From Kappaphycus alvarezii (lineage: Eukaryota; Rhodophyta; Florideophyceae; Gigartinales; Solieriaceae), in assembly GCA_002205965.3 (NCBI GenBank), contig NADL03000065.1, positions 124,001-188,000 of the forward strand: a stretch of DNA of 64,000 nucleotides, given 5' to 3'. How positions within the stretch are numbered: the first letter of the stretch is position 1; each line of letters starts with the position of its first letter. The position numbers and the translations under genes were made by a program. This document shows, piece by piece, positions 42,419 to 54,129 of this stretch. A model generated the notes under the pieces. It had not been told where the DNA came from. It saw nothing but the letters and a program-made list of their open reading frames with translations, and did not search any database.

Positions 42419-43140
42419 CTACATCGAATAGAGTTGTCGGAGAATGTCTCGAACTCGTACTTGTTGATCAGGAGTTAACTTGTCCAAGACAACATCGTCG
42501 ACTGACGGGGGTTTAGATGGGGGATCCCGAACAATATACGGTTTCTCCGGTGTCAGTGTCTCGACGTCAGGACGGTTTGACACATGGTCAGAGGGTTCAA
42601 GTCCCAGCTCTTCCGCAAGCATCACGTGACTCTGGATGACTTCTTTCGAGTGCGGAATCGCGTGCGCTAAGACTTGGTCTCTCATAAAACGAACAGGTTA
42701 ATCCCGGAAGTTTGCAACGGGGATTCGAAATGGCGTATTCGAGGTTACTTCGGCTACACCATTGGAAGCCAGAATTCCATGTTTCAGGAACATCCTCTCG
42801 AAGGGTTGGACAATCACGAGGCCCCCGCGTTGCGTCTTCACGGTGACCCATCTCTGCGAGTTCGCGGGGAGTTCCCGAAGTTTGGTGACCAGAATTCGGT
42901 TAGTTAGGCGTCCTCGTGATGTCTCCTTCTTCGTTTCCGAATCGGAGGTGGTTCCTTAAGGGGTAAAGGGGATAAAGGGGATTTCGCAACAGGCGCTTTG
43001 GGTGAGGGCTTCCGAAGGATCGGTACTGTAGAGCCGTCATCCATCTCAATTTCACGCCTTTGCGGATAAACTGCGGCGATGAAACGGTCCGCGTAATCTT
43101 GATTTAAGAAGCGGAGCCGCGAGAAGTTCATATACAATAA
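42419..43140 (-). pseudogene. Protease-RT linker of the gypsy element
   Basis: Frame 42419-42685 reads SVDDVVLDKLTPDQQVRVRD, typical of the stretch before gypsy RT. Frame 42904-43137 contains FLNQDYADRFIAAVYPQRRE and a Pro/Lys-rich tail. Assigned by position and composition. Confidence 0.55.
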
Positions 43141-43149
43141 ACTGCTCTT

Positions 43150-43531
43150 TGCTCAAATGAGATCCAACTCGAACGGTAAGCTCAGTAAGTCCGCTTATAC
43201 GCAAAGGGAGATTGTTCGCGTCAGCGATAGAAGGGAGCGCAGCGTGAAGTATGGGAGATCCCGGAGGTAAATCCGAAGAACAAATGAAGTTGGGTCCTGC
43301 GCCGGTATTGAGAACACACAAGTTACGAAAAAGCACATCTGGACTAACACCCACGTCAGCATAAACCTTGTAATTAATTTTCGCCAACAGCAGCACGTGC
43401 AATCGTCGGTAGTCCGGAATGTGTCGACTCCAAGGTCCACGAATGACAACTTCAACATTCACATTCACGATCACGGAGCACTTAAAAGGTCTCTCTCGAT
43501 TCGAGTTCTTCTCCCTCAGGTTCCAGATCAC
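43150..43531 (-). pseudogene. Ty3/gypsy aspartic protease with NTG active site
   Basis: The minus strand reads NLCVLNTGAGPNFICSSDLP (about 43322-43263) and later LPLRISGLTELTVRVGSHLS and EQFIVYELLAAPLLL-like end. The active-site triad DTG is NTG here (GAT or GAC to AAT), removing the catalytic Asp. The 159-codon frame is otherwise well preserved. Confidence 0.75.
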
Positions 43532-43559
43532 TGGTTATATCCAAAAAGCTACTTAGGGA

Positions 43560-46220
43560 AATGAGTAGAACCCTGTCTAGTTTCCCTGTTTGTCCAGTTC
43601 ATCCGTCGCACGAGTGAGGAAACGAGGATGGGCTTCAGCTGGACTGGGAGCTGGTCGTACAGAAGGGGAAGGGGCACCGCGTGAACGCGTGCGTGGACCT
43701 GCGTTAGCGCTTATGGCAAAGTGGGCCTTCGCGCTCTGGTACGACGTGTTCGGTAAGCTGTTGTGGTCTTGTTTCGAGAGAGCCTCGTAATTCAAAATCA
43801 CCTGATAAAGCTGGCGCATCGTGAGATCAATTCCGGCGCAGTATGCCCTGGAGCATAGCAAGCGTGGCAAATCACGATCGGCTTCGGACTTCCGGATGTA
43901 GATTGTGGACGGGTGTCGACCCAACCAGGACGGGAGGCTTGATAACGATCGTGCGTGTGCGCGATAGGTGGTGGACGCACGAAACGCTGGCGGTGACCCG
44001 CATACAAAAGAGAGTCTTCTCCGTCATCAGTGTTGAACTCCGTCGAAGGCAGTTCCGAAGTGGGTACAGAAGAATGGTTGTCAGCGTAGTGTAACTCCAA
44101 ACCTTGGGAATCACTCGACTGGTGTCACGAATCTCCGTGTACGAATTCGTGTTCGGTCTCGGCAAGCATCGCCTTTCCATTCTTGAAGCGAGTCTTGCTC
44201 TGCCCAAACATCGACGTGGAACGAGCCTGTTCTCGTGCCTTCTTGTCTTGACGCGTGCTAAATTTCCTTCATCTTGCGCAAAGTGCATGAGTCTCTCGAA
44301 CGTCGGGACCGGGGTGCTCTTCGCGATATCGCGCTGTTGCGGTACGAGTGAGCTCGGATAGATCATAAATAAACATAGTCATCTTATAAGAAACAGGAAT
44401 AAAATTACCAATACGATTACAAACTTTCGATACAAGAGTTCCAAAAGCCGTTTCAGATTCACTGGGTCCTTGATGTAGCGTTGGCGCGTGAATGACTGCT
44501 TCGCGTAAGACGCTTGGGGTCGCGTAGGTTCGCAGCCTCCGGCCAACATGAAACACCATCCGTAGAGCGCGCTGTCGACTTAGAACTTTGGGAGAGAGCG
44601 GAGGCATCTCCTTTGAGGAAGTACTGTATCGCGATAAACACTTGCGCTTCGGACATTTCCAACGTATCACACTCATCAGGAACCGGTTTAAAAATCTAGA
44701 ATGAGAACGGGATCAGTCCCATCAAATGCGAGATCGCTCATCGTAAGCTCCAAACGCTTGATGTGATCCTTGATCTTACCAGTCTCTCTACCGGTACGAG
44801 ATTGGCCTCGATTCCTTAAACGGTAGAACCGGTATGAAACTAACTAATTAAACTGAGATTCCGTCGTCTTGAGTTCTCTCAGGCCGGGTGACGGGGACTC
44901 TTGCGCCGAATGCCATCGTACAACGAGAGAATTGACTCCACGTCGGACTGCTCATGCCTAGAAGGGTGTCTCGTCAGATGACGAATCGTCAGATTCATTC
45001 CGGGATTTTCCCTTTCTGTGTGCGCATCCGCGTTCGCCATGCCTTGAGGGTGACCTGTAGTACTTGGACTTTCGAGACTTCTCATTCGGATCGACGATGT
45101 CAAACTTCTCGATTTCCTTCAGAAGAGATTCTCGGTGCTCATTGCGGGCGGCGGGTGCCTTTTCCAATTGCTCGATGCGGCTTGTTAGTTCAGATAATTG
45201 GGGGCTAGTAACAGTAGAAACAACAGGAAACGAGAAATAACAGGAACAGGGGAAGGGTCAACCCGAACAGAGCCATCAGGTGCGAATATCGCTGACGCAC
45301 GCTCCTTGAAGCGATTCAGGTCTTCCCTATATGATCGGATTACCGGTGCTAATTACCGCAGCAGCTTGTCATGCTCTTCCGCCTTCGTTGTTGGATCGCG
45401 ATTTGTGAATTAACGAACACAATTTAGGACTCCGCGCGTTCCAGACGTAGCTTCAGCGCTTCGAGAAGTTCTCGATCAGACAGCGGCGTCCGCGCCGGGA
45501 GGGGTGGCAGTGTAGGGATACTCTGCAGTTAAAAGCCGATACTTCCGAAATAGTAGCATAATATGGACGTATAGATGTAGGTGAAGACACAGGAGTAGAT
45601 TCCGGAGCTTCCGTGGCAAGAGCCTTACTAACGGATTCCACAGTCACACTTTGAGTTGTCGCGGGACCATGCCTAACAGGGGATAACGAAACCGGAACCG
45701 CGACTCCTAATGTAAGGATACACACTAAGGGGTCAGCCGTAGAGGCGGGAACGGAAACCGCCGGTCCGGGCACTCCAGAAAACGGATTTTCCATATTGAT
45801 TCGACTTAAGGCTTCGGGGTCGCTCAGGAGAGCAGGGTCAAGAGAAGAAATTGACGGCAACGTTGGGACGCTCCAGGGGAGAGTGAAGGCGACAGCGCCA
45901 CGAGAGCGACTGATTTAGGAACGGACCAAGGGGACGAGCCCAGTAAACGTGGCTGCAAGCCTGGCGGTAGGCCGTGGGTGCCCGAAGTCGTAGAGTCGAC
46001 AGCGGTCGTTGATGGTACGGTCCCGAGTTGTGCTGTAACAGCGGGCGGTGAGTCGGATACTCCAGGTAAACCGACTGCAACTTGCGGAACTGTGAGGGTT
46101 ACCAAATCGGCGGGTGAAAGGGACGTATCAGGGGCAACACTGCCCAGGGGAACGGATGATCCGGCGAAAGCAGCTCTGATGGCGGGGCTAGCTTGCGGTG
46201 CTCCCGTCTGAGATCCGCGA
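43560..46220 (-). pseudogene. Ty3/gypsy gag with partial zinc knuckle
   Basis: Several minus-strand frames (45824-46105, 45453-45860, 44269-44676, 43872-44366, 43577-43924) form a broken gag. Capsid-like sequence REAVIHAPTLHQGPSESETA then FGTLVSKVCNRIGNFIPVSY lies at about 44500-44390. A zinc knuckle near 43840 reads CHACYAPGHTAPEL, so the final Cys is missing. Ser/Thr/Pro-rich N-terminal sequence (45500-46100) is common in such gags. The exact start is not determinable. Confidence 0.6.
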
Positions 46221-46647
46221 GAGTCTACTGACCTTGTGCGTACTATGAAGAACTCCGGAAAACCCTAAATAAAAAACCAAGAAAATTTCACGACCTGGCG
46301 AAACGAACAACGAGTAAACCTCTCACAAGAAAACAAATGAAACAATCGCAACACTGCGAATAAGAACAAAACGGGTGTCCGAAGACGAAAAAGAAACTAA
46401 AACGTGAGGTCAACGGGATAAGCACTTCTAGGTCGGGAGACCAAAATGTAGTGCAATCACGAACCGCAGACGCCACGAGGCAAAAGAGGGTGATGGGCAC
46501 CGAGTTGGGAGAAGGGTAAATGTGAGATCACGTTCAGGGGTGCTCGAACGCATAAAGGAAAGTAAGGCGGTAGCTGTGGTAGAGAAAGCGACTAGCGCGA
46601 ACGTAAAGGGATAACGCGACTGTAAAAATATATCCGGACGCAGAACG
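46221..46647 (-). other. 5' leader of the gypsy element
   Basis: Non-coding sequence between the 5' LTR and gag. The bases next to the LTR (CGTTCTGCGTCCGGA on the minus strand) do not match the common initiator-tRNA primer binding site, so the primer is unknown. Confidence 0.4.
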
Positions 46648-47172
46648 TGACACACTCAATAAAGCGGACCAAGCCCAAACGCTAGAAGGACCAGATCGAC
46701 GTAGAGAGGGACGAGCCGAGAAAGACAATTAGGATCTAAGGTCGGGGTCGGAGGGCTAGCCGAAAACAGGTACCTTTACCGTACTGTAGCGTCCCTTAGG
46801 ATAGGGTAGACTAAGTAGTAAAAGTAAAAGACCAAAACTAACGGAAAAATGCTCTAATAGCATCGATCAAAGGGGCACTAAAAATAGGTAAAAAGCAACG
46901 GAATTCCAGGTCAGCAAGTGGGTTCCCCGCGTAGTCCGTGTCCCACCACGGCGCGTGCTAGGGTCCAGTCTCGGTTGCATGCCATGTTGGACTTGAGGGT
47001 GGACCCGTGCCAACTGTAAAAACGCCACGTGTAATGTAGCTGACAGTAGGCAGTAACCGTAAGGTAGATATCAGATAGTCCGTAGTAGCAGAATAGGGGG
47101 CCCCCAAAATAAATGAAAAACATGATCTCGGGCCACACCCTTAATTAGCATCACCATCAGGATCTCCCTGCA
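46648..47172 (-). repeat. 5' LTR of the 11.6-kb gypsy element
   Basis: Direct copy of 35574-36100 with TG...CA ends on the minus strand. See the finding on indel-rich divergence. Confidence 0.9.
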
Positions 47173-48372
47173 CTACATTACACCTGAACACGTCTCAATC
47201 CCGTAACCGAAAAAGGTAATCACACGCTGCCATCCGCAATTATACTACAATCTCCCCCTCTTTAAATTGGATCACGTCCCCGGGTTTCGTAACTTTCCCG
47301 CCAAGAATCCTTCCGCTCGACCAACATGACCATGCCACCGACCGCGAGGATTCAAATACCCGCCAACTGGCAACCCAGTCCAACGACGACCATTCCCTAC
47401 CGACTGCGGTACCGCGCTTGCACACCATATCTACTTCCATTTCCGTCCTCCTTCATCTTGTTTACTGAAAACCGATAACACGGAGCCCATCGGGTTTGTA
47501 TCCATGCCCTACGACCATCCGCACCTCGGTGTTCCGATTCCTCGCAAAGAAATCTTGATCGACCGAGCAATGATGCGCGCCACCCTAGTTACGAAGTGGA
47601 AAAGTCGTTGCCAGCGGGGTCGGGCCGGAGGTATTACAGACGGGGAGGGAGTAACGTGTGTACGAACTGCAGGGGGGTGCGGGGAAAACCGATTCTGCAG
47701 TACCAGCAAAAGTAGAGAATCCCTGTCGTACGGTACATTACCTATTACTACTGTACATGTTGGAACTAAGGATTTAATGTATCAAGTTGGCTCACCGCAC
47801 GGAACCCATGCGTCCGTGCAGGTAGCCTAGGAAATTCATTTAACGCTACCTGCATGTGGAACTGTACAGTAATGTAACTCCAAAAAACTAGCACATTTCG
47901 AAGGAGTTCTGATCGTGCAAGAACGCGTAATTTTCTTCCTGCGCTTTCAGACCAATATAAACCATACGAGCAGAGCTATCCCTCTAGCCCAAATTAAACT
48001 TCCCGTAAATGTGCATTTGCACTGCAAATGGCAACGCGATCCTAGAAGTAGACTCCAGGCTGTCTGAAGAGCGAACGCGAAACGCCTTTAAGGCATATTC
48101 AAAACCAATAAAGCGCGGATGGTACTAAGTTGCTTTCCAATTCACCTTCCTTGGGCCCTTCATTTTTTAAAAAAATCACAGCACTGAGCATGCTAATGAT
48201 ATGCTGTGGAAAAGCGATGAAAAGATGTTCAGAAATTAATGTTGGTATTTAATTGAAATTATCAGTGAATTTCCTATTGTAAGTTTTATTTCCTTTACTT
48301 TTTTAAATTTTTTTACTGCATACTGACCAGAAAAAAATTTCATCGCTATCTCGACTGGTTGCAAATACATCA
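47173..48372. other. Unassigned region right of the gypsy element
   Basis: A minus-strand frame 47240-47440 ends KVTKPGDVIQFKEGEIVV and a plus-strand frame 47504-47830 is basic. Neither is recognised. GTAC-type repeats lie at 47735-47875, and a 10-bp-arm hairpin (TGCAGGTAGC/GCTACCTGCA) at 47817-47854. The rest is AT-rich. Confidence 0.3.
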
Positions 48373-48837
48373 ATGTCTAATGATGATTATTGTTCTGTGG
48401 ACGGCACTGATTGTCCAGTCAATGAGCCTAATCCATTTAGTCCCAAGTGGTTTTCTCACAAGTTTAATGGGCCTGGGGTGAGATATGTGATCGGCGTTTG
48501 CGTACGTAAGGGGATTATTGTCTGGTGTAATAAATCAATCGCTCGTGGTTCTAACAATGATTTGTGTATTTTTGAGAGCAAAATGATATAGTTTCTTTCA
48601 ATCAATGAGCTGGTTGTAACCGACAACGGTTATAATCACGCGAGGTGTATTACACCGGCAATTGTTGACTATTTTATGAAAAAACTACACTCGCTAGGAG
48701 ACAGCCAACGTGAGAGTTAAGAATTTCAATTCAGTGAGGGCAGTTTTCAGTCACAATTTAAATCTACATGGTACTGTATTTCATGCAGTTGTTCGTGTTA
48801 CTGCTTTAATGATAGAATACAGTGACCAATTATTTTA
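48373..48837 (+). pseudogene. Harbinger / DDE_Tnp_4-like transposase C-terminal part
   Basis: The plus strand reads YCSVDGTDCPVNEPNPFSPK then WFSHKFNGPGVRYVIGVCV, matching the 'sVDGTdc.I.EP.PF...w.ShK..gpg.rYe' block with the first DDE Asp. GSNNDLCIFESKM follows, a TAG interrupts, then ELVVTDNGY gives the second Asp. After another frame change RVKNFNSVRAVFSHN and HAVVRVTALMIEYSDQLF end the protein at TAA. The order matches DDE_Tnp_4 (PIF/Harbinger and relatives). The N-terminal half is missing and no terminal repeats were identified. Confidence 0.7.
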
Positions 48838-49600
48838 AACTAAAATGTAGGGCATTGCTGCCCATGTTTTGAACAAATAATATTCCGTCAGGCGGCACCG
48901 TACAGTACTGTGCCGTTTGGAATACAGTAATACTTGTACAGAACAGTGAAATGTATAGATAAAACATTGTGCCTGGCCTGTTGTAGTAGTATTACTGTAC
49001 AGTACTACATACACAGTTGTCCAGTATAGTTGTGTACAATTTCGATTTTTACCGCACCCCAGACACGCTACAAATTTACTGGGTACCAACCCACACATCG
49101 TCAACGTCGATGACGAGTTTGACCATCGCGCGCACCGCGACCGGGGTGCGGCTTTGTCAAGGAGCTGTCAAGCACCGATATCAGTTAACGCGTATTTCCG
49201 TCCCTTCGGATCCTCCTTTGATGCCTGTCGCTATGGCCGACTCGCCCGTCACTCCCTGTTCGCTACTCCGAATTAGGGATAGAAACAGCGCAAGCCCTCT
49301 AACTCCAGAGGCCTTCAATCCATAGAGGAGACTTTAACCGAGATCGAAAAACCAAACAGGGTACGGCTAGGATCTTCACAATTCTTCCCCTTCTTTAAGG
49401 TATGGTATAAACCGAAAACCAGATAAATGTTTAGACATTGGTTTCAGAACCACGGGACAGATTTCGATGGTTTTATTGATGCTAATATACGGTTATGAAT
49501 TTATTTCTAGAATTCCGAACGCCGGTTCCCAAGTGTCGTGCTCGGGACTCTAACCGTACCATCGGACTTTGCACCACATTCCGTCACTATGCTCCTCCAG
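48838..49600. other. Intergenic with GTAC repeats; possible gypsy 3' region
   Basis: TACTGTAC-type units at 48895-49030. The stretch 49500-49600 may be LTR or 3' sequence of the adjacent gypsy pol, but no second copy was found to prove it. Confidence 0.35.
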
Positions 49601-49621
49601 CTTAACCAGGGAGTCAATCCG

Positions 49622-50730
49622 TTACTCGGTTTTTTCGTCTGCCTCCGGGATCACGAGGTCCTTTAACGGCTCGGGGGAGGGGTCCGCAGTCTCCCATGGC
49701 GCGGTGCGAGGAACCGGTGTACAGCGGTCGATAGAGGCGTTTACCAACACGCCATCCTTCTCGATCATAAAGTTTTCATCTTTGAATCGGTCCACGCGAA
49801 ACAGGCCTTGCTCAAGAGGGAGAAGCTTTTGCGCCACCTCTTCGGCGTAGTTGGTCGCTTCTTCCCGTTCTTCGGCGGTCAGAATACGGGAAGGGCAGTC
49901 GACAAAGACTTCATCTTCGGGTCAAATGAAGGAAAGGAACTGAACCTTCCGGTCATAATCGCGCTTGCACCGGCGTTGAGCAGCGATCATCTTGGGGGTT
50001 GCGGCATTTAGCCACTCCCGAAGTTTCTGGATTGCATCGCGCTTGAGCTTGGTTGGGGTGGATCCGACCGGGCGATCATCAGAGGATGTCGGTAAGTCGT
50101 GCACAATGATGTTCCGAGGATTTCTGGTTGGCCACAGGTCGAAAGATGTCGTTCCCGTTGTTCTGTGTAGTTGCATGTTATACCCGTACGTAAGCGGTTC
50201 GACGAACTCCTCCCACTTCGTCGGGGTGCACCGTGATGTAATTTCAGAGGGAGCACACGAGTGTACTTTTTAAGCTTTCCCCCTGTCCGTTCGTTTTCTG
50301 GTCACATGAGGCGGTAAAGTAATGTTTGATCCCCAAAATTCCGAAAACGGTATCCAAGAACTCGGCTACAAACCGCTTTTCGTTTTCGGTTAGGACATAA
50401 TTCGGCGCACCGTACGCGTAAATCCAGTGTTACAAGAACGCTCATCAAACGTCGGCGGCGGTAATTTCCCGCAGAAGTACGGCACGCTTGGGCTTCGAAT
50501 ACGTGCTTACAATGATCAGGATGAACCGATATCAGCGGGAAGTCGCCGGAAACGGACCGAGGATATCCAACACGACGAACTCGAGAGGCCCGCCAGCCGA
50601 AAAAATCTTCAAGCACTTCTGATGCTTGTATTGTGTTTCCTGGGAGCGGATACAACTGCGACACCGAGCGGCAGTTTTGAATGCGTTCAGGGCCATGTGG
50701 CCTACCCGATGCGTCGGACAAGTTCAGGAT
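49622..50730 (-). pseudogene. Ty3/gypsy integrase with GPY-type end, second Asp changed
   Basis: Minus-strand pieces are: PLEFVVLDILGPFPATSRYR (first catalytic Asp, about 50590); GAPNYVLTENEKRFVAEFLD (about 50420, where the usual TDNG is TENE, so the second Asp is Glu); TTGTTSFDLWPTRNPRNI and KLREWLNAATPKMIAAQRRC (49922-50176); and KLLPLEQGLFRVDRFKDENF then DRCTPVPRTAP (49622-49837), the GPF/Y end domain. Frame breaks occur between pieces. Confidence 0.75.
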
Positions 50731-51830
50731 CCAACGCAGCGGTTCTTATCCACGCGCAGGATAAAGGGGCCACCGTACAGGTATGGGCGGAGCTGTAGCA
50801 TAGCCCATACCACTGCGAGACACTCCAGTTCCGGAGCGATGTAACTCCGTTTTGCATCGGTTAAACTGCGTCTCCGATACCCGATAGGGAGTCTATCTCG
50901 TTCCGGTTGTTCTTGTAACAGACGACAAACGACCTGATAGTGGCAGGATTCAGTGTCCAAGGTATACCGGAAACCGGAACGCGGCAGGGCGAGGATCGGA
51001 GGGGAGACTAAGCGCTGCTTCAACTCCGAGAAAGCGGAATGTTCTTCGTCATCAAAGTTCTCCCACTCGGTCGGTTCGGTTGGTAGTGTTTTCCGAGTAA
51101 GAGGTGCCGACATTTGAGCGAAATTAGGGACGATGTGGCGGTAGACGTTGCACATACAGAGGAATGATTGGATTTTAGTTATATTAGTCGGAGGTCGCGG
51201 GTTTCGAATGGCGTCGCTGTTCTTGTTGTTCACCTCGAGCTGCCAGGGCTCGATCGCGTGAACGAGGTACACCACTTCGAAATTGAAGAAAAAACACTTA
51301 TCCAGGCGCAACGTGACTCTGGTATCGGTTAACAATTGCAGAACTTCCCGCATGTGTCGAAAATGGTCCTCCAGGCTGTTGGAGTAGATAAGCACGTCGT
51401 GGACTTAGACGAGCGCAAAGAGCCATTTTACTCGGGAAAGTATGATATCTGCTGCCCGTTGGAATGTCTCCGGGGCGTTTTTCAACCCAAAAGGCATCCG
51501 ACGAAATTAGTAAGTTCCATAGTGCGTAATAAACCTTATTTTATCCCGATCCTCCTCTGCAACTTCGACTTGCCAATACCCAGAGTTAAAATGTAACGTC
51601 CTGAAAACGGCCACTTGGCTAACTGAGTCTATGCACTTGTCCATCGGCGGAATCAGGTATGTATCGCGACGAGTGACTGCGTTAAGCCGGCGGTATTCCA
51701 TAGAGAAGCGCAGCTTTCTGTCTTCCTTCGGTATTAGGACGAAAAAGCTTTCTCGCTCCAGCTGCGCGGATTTGATGACTTCATCCGTGATCATTCGGAA
51801 GATTTCCTTCTGCTGAAATTACCGACTTCG
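50731..51830 (-). pseudogene. Ty3/gypsy RT and RNase H, YxDD replaced by stop-V-H-D
   Basis: The minus strand reads ERESFFVLIPKEDRKLRFSM then YRRLNAVTRRDTYLIPPMDK and FRTLHFNSGYWQVEVAEEDR (51507-51794). Motif A normally has Asp after TL; here it is His. Motif C near 51400 reads stop-V-H-D followed by VLIYSNSLEDHFRHM. The thumb (IRNPRPPTNITKIQSFLCMC) and RNase H (RYTLDTESCHYQV, where DTDAS is DTESC) follow to about 50740. Catalytic residues of both enzymes are damaged. Confidence 0.8.
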
Positions 51831-52768
51831 GTGACCTGATCTTTACGGCATATGATAAACTGGCTTTGCGCCCGCTTCTAAGTCAATGCGTTGTTTTGCC
51901 GTGGCGATAAACCCGAGGTCACCGGACCACATTGATCGATTTTCCGATCAGAGGTGGTACACTTGCGCAAGAACTTGCTCGTCCTCAAAACCTATTTTGA
52001 TGGATTGTTTCCGGTTTTCTTCCGACTTCCCAGTTTCGACAGTGCTAGTTCCTGACTGAACTTTTTCATCAAAAATATGTATATCTTCCACCATCCTTAG
52101 CCCGAGGGTTCTCCGGGCCCGTTGATAGTGAGTTCATAGAGTTAGGGGAGTTAACGTCCGAGGTTACTGTTAGTACTCCAGCGGTGGCTCGAAGGGTCAG
52201 AGAGATTACAGTGCGCTTCTGTAGCGTCACGGAGCCGACAGAGAAGTTCGAAAATAGCACCCGGAACGGTATTTTGTCATTATGTTCATAACATCGTTGG
52301 CCATTAAGGTTATGTTGTGATAAACCAACTTAGTGTGATTCTGTAAGAACCGGAACTCAACGACTTCGGTTTTCTAGTCTATGCAAGCACTATCGTGGGC
52401 CCTTGAGAAGAAAATATCGAAAAATAGTGATAAATCAACCCAAAGACGACAGAAATATTTCATGAGCCTGCTATATGAAGAAAGTGAACAATACCCTCGG
52501 CTCAGAGGGATTTTTCTCTTCAGCACTCGCATTTAGACAGTTTCCTCAGCTTATTGCACCACTCGAGCCTCTTACAATTCGTATGATGTTGTTTGACCTC
52601 GGGAAAAATAGCCTAAACTGCAAGACAGGAGATGCAAGTCCAAATGTCAAAACTGAAACTACAACGTGCTTTAAAACATGCAGTCCTATCATCGACCGAT
52701 AGCACCTCTCAGCCCGGGGATCAAGTTTTTTTCTGACATGAAAAAGATCTCATTGTTCGAATGGTAGA
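51831..52768. other. Junction between the minus-strand gypsy and plus-strand copia elements
   Basis: Minus-strand frame 52069-52260 may be gypsy protease or linker. Nothing else is recognised. The copia integrase and gag that should precede 52769 are absent, so the copia element is truncated or interrupted here. Confidence 0.35.
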
Positions 52769-53890
52769 ATGGAAGGGAAATTTTCAAATTTCTACCGTTT
52801 AATTGGACATAAAGTGGGTGTATGTACGAGACTGCGACAATGGGCCGCCAAACCCACTGAACATTGCTCAAGTCAAGCCCTATCTCACTCTCGGAAACCT
52901 CTCCTTTCTACATTACTTGCGGATCTTGGAGAAGCTCTGGCCCAATTTAAAAGACCTGAGGATGGCTTAATATTGGCGACAGAGCTATTGTACGAAAGCG
53001 ACAGTCGATCCAAAAACTCAGAAATGGACAATGCCAAGAAGAAGGAAATAATAGCCTTACTGAAACGTGGAACGTTCAAAGTAATATTTAAGTAAGAGGC
53101 TCCACCTGATGGTAACATTCTACCTGGACGCTTCGTTCTATCAATCTATGTATCTATGTACGTGAAGATGAAATATAAGGCACTTTGCGCTATCGGAGGA
53201 CATCGCGATCAGATGAAAAAAATCCCGGTACACAAATCCTCTACCTGTCAGTCACAATCCGTAAGACTGCTCCTAGTGCTGGCAGCAATATTCGGATTTG
53301 ATGTGTGGAAGCAAATATAACCCAAGCTAATCTTCAATCCTCAGAACCACTCGCAAGGGATATATAAATTAAAAAACCCTACCATAATTCGAGCTTTAAC
53401 CGGATCACTGCCTCAATTTGCTTCGACCTATCCACAGCCTATGCGATGCAGGAGACTTATGGCACAAGATACTGGATAAAAATCATCGCAAGTAAATGAA
53501 GATGGTAGCACTTCGTATGGGCCCTGCGCTGTACTTCTTACAGAGTGAAGGGACGATAAAGGGCCCGAGTGGTAATAACGTGAACTATCTCCTTAGTTGT
53601 GGGGACAAAGACTTTCGAAAGCTCCCAAAGCCTACCAACGAGAGGATTGAAATAAAAGAAGAGTCTTCCTCACCGTCCGAATTCACCGCCTTCGTACTCA
53701 CCGCCTTCGTACTCGACGAGAGCAAAGGTGACTTATCTACTGAAAAAATTTATTATTTGCGGAAACTCGAATGCCTACCCAAGGAAGCACCATTCAAGAA
53801 CTTTTAGATCTATTCGCATGAAATTGGCGTGGCTGCCATATTCAAGACCCGGCTGACTATTCTATATAGCGCAACTGGCGTAGATTACGG
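52769..53890 (+). pseudogene. Ty1/copia reverse transcriptase, NVNY instead of YVDD
   Basis: Plus-strand pieces are: NAKKKEIIALLKRGTFKVIF (53030-53090, the start of copia RT), LPGRFVLSI, KYKALCAIGGHRDQMKK, VRLLLVLAAIFGFDVW, DAGDLWHKILDK-like sequence near 53450, and frame 53496-53807. In that frame motif C reads SGNNVNYLLSCGDKDF where YVDDLL is expected, so all three catalytic-box residues other than Val are changed. A 15-base tandem duplication (TAFVLTAFVLD) lies at about 53686-53717. The family call is secure. Confidence 0.8.
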
Positions 53891-54129
53891 AGAAGATGTT
53901 CGAGCAAGATCTATGTAAAATATTGGGAAGGATAAAAGGGGTTATCAATACGCAATTGATAATCGCGCTGGCCTAAAAATTCCCACACTAAGACTGTAAA
54001 ATATACGAATTGCAGGTTTTGCGGATTCTTCCTTCGCAATAAACTGGGATCTCTCCTCACAACTCATTAACTTCATATTCATCGCCGATACAGACGAAAA
54101 AGTTGCCCCAAAATCGGTTCAGTCCTATA

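Larger units (their letters stand above)
35574..47172 (-). mobile_element. Full-length chromodomain Ty3/gypsy element (11.6 kb)
   Basis: Two near-identical LTRs (35574-36100 and 46648-47172) enclose gag, protease, RT, RNase H, integrase and chromodomain, all on the minus strand, so 46648-47172 is the 5' LTR. At 11.6 kb it is long for the class because about 2.4 kb of extra sequence lies between the chromodomain and the 3' LTR. Pieces are frame-broken and the RT box is mutated, so it is inactive. A clear target-site duplication was not seen. The two LTRs differ by roughly 2 percent substitutions plus a similar number of small indels. Confidence 0.9.

Noticed and set aside
35574..47172. Target-site duplication for the 11.6-kb gypsy element
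   Set aside because: Flanks (GCACG on the left, CTACA on the right) do not match, so no duplication is claimed.
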